Shown here piece by piece: positions 6,226-9,576 of a DNA stretch of 9,576 nucleotides. Position numbers and translations under genes: made by a program. Each line of letters starts with the position of its first letter. Position 1 is the first letter of the stretch. Origin of the DNA: JBEKHI01 sp050012355 (GTDB taxonomy: Bacteria > Actinomycetota > Actinomycetes > Streptosporangiales > Streptosporangiaceae); the NCBI GenBank assembly GCA_050012355.1, contig JBEKHI010000330.1, forward strand, positions 1 to 9,576, written 5' to 3'. The notes under the pieces are model-generated. The model had not been told where the DNA came from. It did no database searches and worked only from the letters and a program-made list of their open reading frames with translations.

Positions 6226-8615
6226 TGCGCCCTCCTCAGCGTGACGATCGACCCATGGGCGGCACTCGTGCCGGGCACCCAGACCACGCCAGTGGCCACG
6301 TTGGTGACCTCGACGGGCAGGGTAAACGACCCAGCATCGGTCGCGACCGTTACCTTATCGCCGTCGACCAGCCCGGCTCCTACCGCGGTGGCCTCGGACA
6401 TCCTCGCGACCGGCTCGCGAGCCGTACCTGCCAGGTATGGCTCGCCATCCTGCATCCGCCCGTTGTCGAGCAGCTGGTGATGAGTGGCCAGGTAGGCCTG
6501 GCCACTGGCCAGCGCCGGCCTAGATGCCTCCCGGGTGACCGGAGCCGCCGGGCGCGCACCGCGCCAGGTGCCCAGCGCGCCAAGTTCCGCGCGGGCGGCG
6601 GCGGCATCCGGCAGACCGAGGTGCACGTCCATCTCGTCGGCGATCGCGCCGAGCACATACAGGTCGGTGCGGACGCCGGGGACGCGCAACGCCGCCTCGA
6701 ACGTGCCGCCGCGGCCCTCCCAGTTCACGAAGGTGCCGGCCTTCTCGGCGACGGCCGCCACCGGGAGCACTACGTCCGCGCGATCGGTGACCGCGCTGGC
6801 CCGCAGTTCCAGGCTCACGATGAACGGGGTGCGCTCAAGTGCGCGGAGCGCGAACTCCGGGTCCGGCAGGTCGGCGGGATCGACTCCGGCGATGACCAGC
6901 GCGCCGAGCTCGCCCGACTCCGCTAGCCGCAGCATCGTGGAGGTGTCCCGGCCCGGCCGGTCCGGCACGGTCCGTACGCCCCAGGTGCGAGCGACCTCGG
7001 CCCGGGCGGCCGGGTCGGTAACCGGGCGGCCGACCGGCAGCAGTCCGGGCAGCGTGCCCGCCTCGATCGCGCCGCGCTCCCCCGCTCGCCGCGGGATCCA
7101 GGCCAGCTTGGCACCGGTCGAGGTGGCCAGCCGCGCCACCGCCGCGAGCGCGCCGGGCGCCTGCGCCAGCCGTTCGCCGACGAGGATGACCGCACCGGGA
7201 GTGTTCAGTGCCTCGGAGGCTGGGGTGCCGCCCGCGGCGATGTTGGTCAGCGTCTGGGCTTCGTCGCCAGGCACGGTCTCAAGCAGGATGCCATTGAGCT
7301 TGGCGAGGCCACGGGAGCCGAGCGCCGCGACCGCGAAGACCCGCTGAGCGTGGTGACGTACGGCCTTGTGCAGCCGCAGGAACACGATCGGCGACTCGTC
7401 CTCGGGCTCGAAGCCGACCAGCAGCACCGCGGGCGCGGTCTCCAGGTCGGCGTAGCGCACGCCGATGCCCTGGCCCGCCACCAGGGCCGCGAGGAACTGG
7501 TCCTCCTCGGCGCTGTGCTGCCGGGCTCGCATGTCGACGTCGTTGGTGCCGAGCGCCACCCGGGCGAACTTCGAGTAGGCGTAGGAGTCCTCGAGGGTCA
7601 GCCGGCCGCCGGTCAGCACCCCGACACCGCCCGGCCGGTCGATGGCGCCATCGCGAGCCGCCCGCAGGCCACGAGCCGCGGCTTCGATCGCCTCGGTCCA
7701 TGAAGCGGTGCGCAGCACGCCGTCCGCCCCGCGCACCAGCGGGCTGGTGAGCCGGTCCGGCTGGGTGGCGTAGCTGAACGCCCAGCGGCCCTTGTCGCAG
7801 TTCCACTCCTCGTTGACCTGCGAGTCCTCGCCAGCCATCCGCCGTAGCACGGCGCCGCGCCGGTGGTCGGTGCGCTGGCGGCAGCCCGCCGCGCAGTGCT
7901 CGCAGATGCTCGGCGTGGACACCAGGTCGAACGGGCGGGACCGGAACCGGTAGGCCGCGCCGGTGAGCGCGCCCACCGGGCAGACCTGCACCGTGTTGCC
8001 GGAGAAGTAGGAGTTGAACGGCCGGCCCTCGGCGGTGCCGATGTACTGGCTGGGGCCGCGCTCGATGAACTCGATGAAGTCGTCGCCGGCGATCTCCTCC
8101 GACGTCCGGGTGCACCGGGTGCAGGAGATGCAGCGTTCCCGGTCGAGCAGCACCTCGGTGGAGATCGGCACCGGCTTGGGGAACTCCCGCTTGTCCTCGT
8201 GGAAGCGGCTCTCGCCTCGTCCGTTGGACATGGCCTGGTTCTGCAGCGGGCACTCGCCGCCCTTGTCGCACATCGGGCAGTCGAGCGGGTGGTTCACCAG
8301 CAGCAGTTCCATCACGCCCTGCTGGGCTTTATCCGCTACCGGGGACGTGAGCTGTGTCTTCACCACCATGCCGTCGGTGCACACCGTGGTGCAGGAGGCT
8401 AGCGGCTTGCGCTGGCCCTCGATGTCCACCAGGCACTGCCGGCAGGCCCCGATCGGGTCGAGCAGCGGGTGGTCGCAGAACCGCGGGATGGCGATACCCA
8501 GCATCTCGGCGGCCCGGATCACCAGCGTGCCCTTGGGTACATTTATCTCGAAGCCGTCGATTGTGACGTTCACCCCGGGTTCTGAGTGAACTGTCGCGGC
8601 CGACTGCACGGTCAT
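6222..8615 (-). CDS. nuoG: NADH-quinone oxidoreductase subunit G (NuoG), iron-sulfur subunit
   Basis: Largest peripheral-arm subunit, 797 residues from the chosen start. It carries electrons from NuoF towards NuoI. The N-terminal ferredoxin-like domain has the 2Fe-2S (N1b) ligands C47, C58, C61 and C75. The next 4Fe-4S site (N5) has the His-type pattern H109, C113, C116, C122. N4 is C162, C165, C168 and C212. A fourth set, C238, C241, C245 and C273, matches the CxxCxxxCx27C pattern of cluster N7. From about residue 234 the protein is the molybdopterin-oxidoreductase-like fold that NuoG keeps without a known catalytic role. The frame can start six codons earlier at 8633, but ATG at 8615 is preferred: GGGGAGG ends 9 bases upstream of it, and it forms a TAATG junction with nuoF. 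The TGA stop overlaps the nuoH GTG by four bases (GTGA). The length, about 800 residues, fits actinobacterial NuoG better than the longer enterobacterial protein. Confidence 0.97.
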   Translation of the reverse strand: MTVQSAATVHSEPGVNVTIDGFEINVPKGTLVIRAAEMLGIAIPRFCDHPLLDPIGACRQCLVDIEGQRKPLASCTTVCTDGMVVKTQLTSPVADKAQQGVMELLLVNHPLDCPMCDKGGECPLQNQAMSNGRGESRFHEDKREFPKPVPISTEVLLDRERCISCTRCTRTSEEIAGDDFIEFIERGPSQYIGTAEGRPFNSYFSGNTVQVCPVGALTGAAYRFRSRPFDLVSTPSICEHCAAGCRQRTDHRRGAVLRRMAGEDSQVNEEWNCDKGRWAFSYATQPDRLTSPLVRGADGVLRTASWTEAIEAAARGLRAARDGAIDRPGGVGVLTGGRLTLEDSYAYSKFARVALGTNDVDMRARQHSAEEDQFLAALVAGQGIGVRYADLETAPAVLLVGFEPEDESPIVFLRLHKAVRHHAQRVFAVAALGSRGLAKLNGILLETVPGDEAQTLTNIAAGGTPASEALNTPGAVILVGERLAQAPGALAAVARLATSTGAKLAWIPRRAGERGAIEAGTLPGLLPVGRPVTDPAARAEVARTWGVRTVPDRPGRDTSTMLRLAESGELGALVIAGVDPADLPDPEFALRALERTPFIVSLELRASAVTDRADVVLPVAAVAEKAGTFVNWEGRGGTFEAALRVPGVRTDLYVLGAIADEMDVHLGLPDAAAARAELGALGTWRGARPAAPVTREASRPALASGQAYLATHHQLLDNGRMQDGEPYLAGTAREPVARMSEATAVGAGLVDGDKVTVATDAGSFTLPVEVTNVATGVVWVPGTSAAHGSIVTLRRAQ
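6231..6236 (-). promoter_or_regulatory. Ribosome binding site of nuoH
   Basis: AGGAGG on the minus strand, 5 bases before the GTG start at 6225. It also encodes the two arginines near the end of NuoG (LRRAQ), so it is fully embedded in the upstream gene. Confidence 0.8.
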
Positions 8616-9576
8616 TACTTCGCGCCTCCCCATAGGGTCGAAGCCGCCGGGTCGAAGGGACAGCCGCCGTCCTTCTGGTGCTGGATGATCTCGTCGCGGA
8701 AGTACTTGATGACGGATGAGATCGGCACCGGCACCGCGTCGCCGAGCGCGCAGAACGCCCGGCCGATGATGTTGTCACCGACGTCGAGCACCGTTTCCAG
8801 GTCTTCCTCGGTGCCCTTGCCGTCCTCCAGCCGCTGGATAGTCCGCACCAGCCAGTAGGAGCCTTCCCGGCACGGTGTGCACTTGCCGCACGACTCGTGC
8901 TGATAGAACTCGGTCCAGCGCAGCGCGGCCCGCACCGCGCAGGTCGTCTCGTCGAAGATCTGCAGCGCGCGGGTGCCGAGCATCGATCCGGCCGCGGCCA
9001 CGCCCTCGAAATCCAGCGGGACGTCAAGGTGAGCGTCGGTCAGCAGCGGCGTCGATGACCCGCCGGGCGTCCAGAACTTCAGCCGGTGCCCGGGTCGCAT
9101 ACCGCCCGACAGATCGATCAGCTCGCGCAGCGTGATGCCGAGCGGCGCCTCGAACTGGCCGGGAGTGGCCACGTGGCCGGACAGCGAGAAGATGCCGTAG
9201 CCCTTGGATTTCTCGGTACCGAGGCCGGCGAACCACTTGGCGCCGTCGCCGATGATCGACGGCACGCTGGCGATCGACTCGACGTTGTTGATCACCGTGG
9301 GGCAGGCGTACAGGCCCTCCACCGCGGGGAACGGCGGCCGGTTGCGCGGCAGGCCGCGGTACCCCTCAAGGGAGGTGAGCAGTGCGGTCTCTTCACCGCA
9401 GATGTAGGCGCCGGCCCCGGCGTGCACCACGATGTCCAGGTCGAACCCGGACCGCAGGATGTTCTTGCCGAGGTAACCCGCCTGGTAGGCCTCGGCCACC
9501 GCGGCCTGCAGGCGGCGAACCACGTGCAGCACCTCGCCGCGCACGTAGATGAACGCGTGGCTGGCCCGGATCGCGT
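8615..9576 (-). CDS. nuoF: NADH-quinone oxidoreductase subunit F (NuoF), 5' end outside window
   Basis: NADH-binding flavoprotein of the peripheral arm of complex I. It takes a hydride from NADH onto FMN and passes electrons to 4Fe-4S cluster N3. The reading frame is open to base 9576, so the gene enters the window already in frame; 319 codons plus stop are seen, and roughly the first quarter of the protein is missing. The GTG at 9544 is an internal valine in the stretch AFIYVRGE, not a start. The glycine-rich nucleotide/FMN motif GAGAYICGEE lies at about 9389-9418. The N3 ligands are the CGKCTPC motif (cysteine codons starting at 8890, 8881 and 8872) and a fourth cysteine in AFCALGD (codon starting at 8752). 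The protein ends in GGAK with a TAA stop at 8617-8615 that overlaps the nuoG ATG by one base. It is expected to work with NuoE (upstream, not seen) and NuoG as the NADH dehydrogenase module. No truncation or frameshift is visible in the part present. Confidence 0.97.
   Translation of the reverse strand, partial: AIRASHAFIYVRGEVLHVVRRLQAAVAEAYQAGYLGKNILRSGFDLDIVVHAGAGAYICGEETALLTSLEGYRGLPRNRPPFPAVEGLYACPTVINNVESIASVPSIIGDGAKWFAGLGTEKSKGYGIFSLSGHVATPGQFEAPLGITLRELIDLSGGMRPGHRLKFWTPGGSSTPLLTDAHLDVPLDFEGVAAAGSMLGTRALQIFDETTCAVRAALRWTEFYQHESCGKCTPCREGSYWLVRTIQRLEDGKGTEEDLETVLDVGDNIIGRAFCALGDAVPVPISSVIKYFRDEIIQHQKDGGCPFDPAASTLWGGAK
8625..8631 (-). promoter_or_regulatory. Ribosome binding site of nuoG (decides the start)
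   Basis: GGGGAGG on the minus strand, ending 9 bases before the ATG at 8615. It lies inside the alternative six-codon N-terminal extension starting at 8633, which argues that the shorter protein beginning MTVQSAATV is the real one. Confidence 0.8.

Noticed and set aside
7279..8271. Minus-strand open frame of 330 codons inside nuoG in another frame
   Set aside because: Arg/Pro/Gly/Ala-rich product with no motif; the overlapping nuoG frame contains the N4 and N7 cluster ligands.
6255..8402. Plus-strand open frames (6255-6926, 6535-7347, 7863-8402) antisense to nuoG
   Set aside because: Ala/Arg/Ser/Pro-rich products without recognisable folds, fully inside nuoG; no ribosome binding or conservation signal I can support.
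1..9576. Frequent GATCGC/GCGATC words across the window, as a possible repeat or binding site
   Set aside because: They mostly arise from Ile-Ala and Ala-Ile codon pairs (ATC GCG, GCG ATC) in membrane helices with GC-rich codon use, with no regular spacing or position.

Overview
The window is an internal slice of a respiratory complex I operon (proton-translocating NADH:quinone oxidoreductase, nuo). All of it is transcribed on the minus strand, from high to low coordinates. In transcription order it holds the 3' part of nuoF, then complete nuoG, nuoH, nuoI, nuoJ, nuoK and nuoL, then most of nuoM, which runs out of the window at position 1. This is the standard gene order of 14-gene bacterial nuo operons. 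nuoA-E and the start of nuoF would lie beyond base 9576, and the end of nuoM plus nuoN below base 1.

The DNA is very GC-rich, with strong G/C third-position bias and several GTG starts (nuoH, nuoI, nuoK, probably nuoL). The proteins carry features I associate with Actinomycetota: a long C-terminal extension on NuoH, a long cytoplasmic tail on NuoJ, the NuoF stretch around the N3 cluster, and the actinobacterial form of the NuoM lysine-helix motif. I place the source as a high-GC actinobacterium; genus cannot be told from this window.

Layout: nuoF (8615-9576, 5' end missing) and nuoG (6222-8615) are electron-input subunits of the peripheral arm, carrying FMN/NADH and cluster N3 (NuoF) and clusters N1b, N4, N5 and N7 (NuoG). 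nuoH (4939-6225) is the membrane subunit at the quinone site. nuoI (4359-4946) holds the two 4Fe-4S clusters N6a and N6b that lead electrons to it. nuoJ (3559-4362), nuoK (3263-3562), nuoL (1309-3249) and nuoM (1-1309) build the proton-pumping membrane arm. Six of the seven junctions overlap by 1 to 8 bases and nuoK-nuoL is separated by only about 13 bases. Almost every base is therefore coding, and translational coupling is likely throughout. There is no intergenic stretch of any size, and I see no promoter, terminator, RNA gene, repeat, mobile element or CRISPR.

I looked for something undescribed and did not find it. The genes are intact, with their expected cofactor and proton-path residues. 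The long open frames on the plus strand are antisense shadows of these GC-rich genes. The points worth a second look are modest: start-site corrections, an unusually strong ribosome binding site for nuoI, clade-type extensions on NuoH and NuoJ, and a complete N7 cysteine motif in NuoG.
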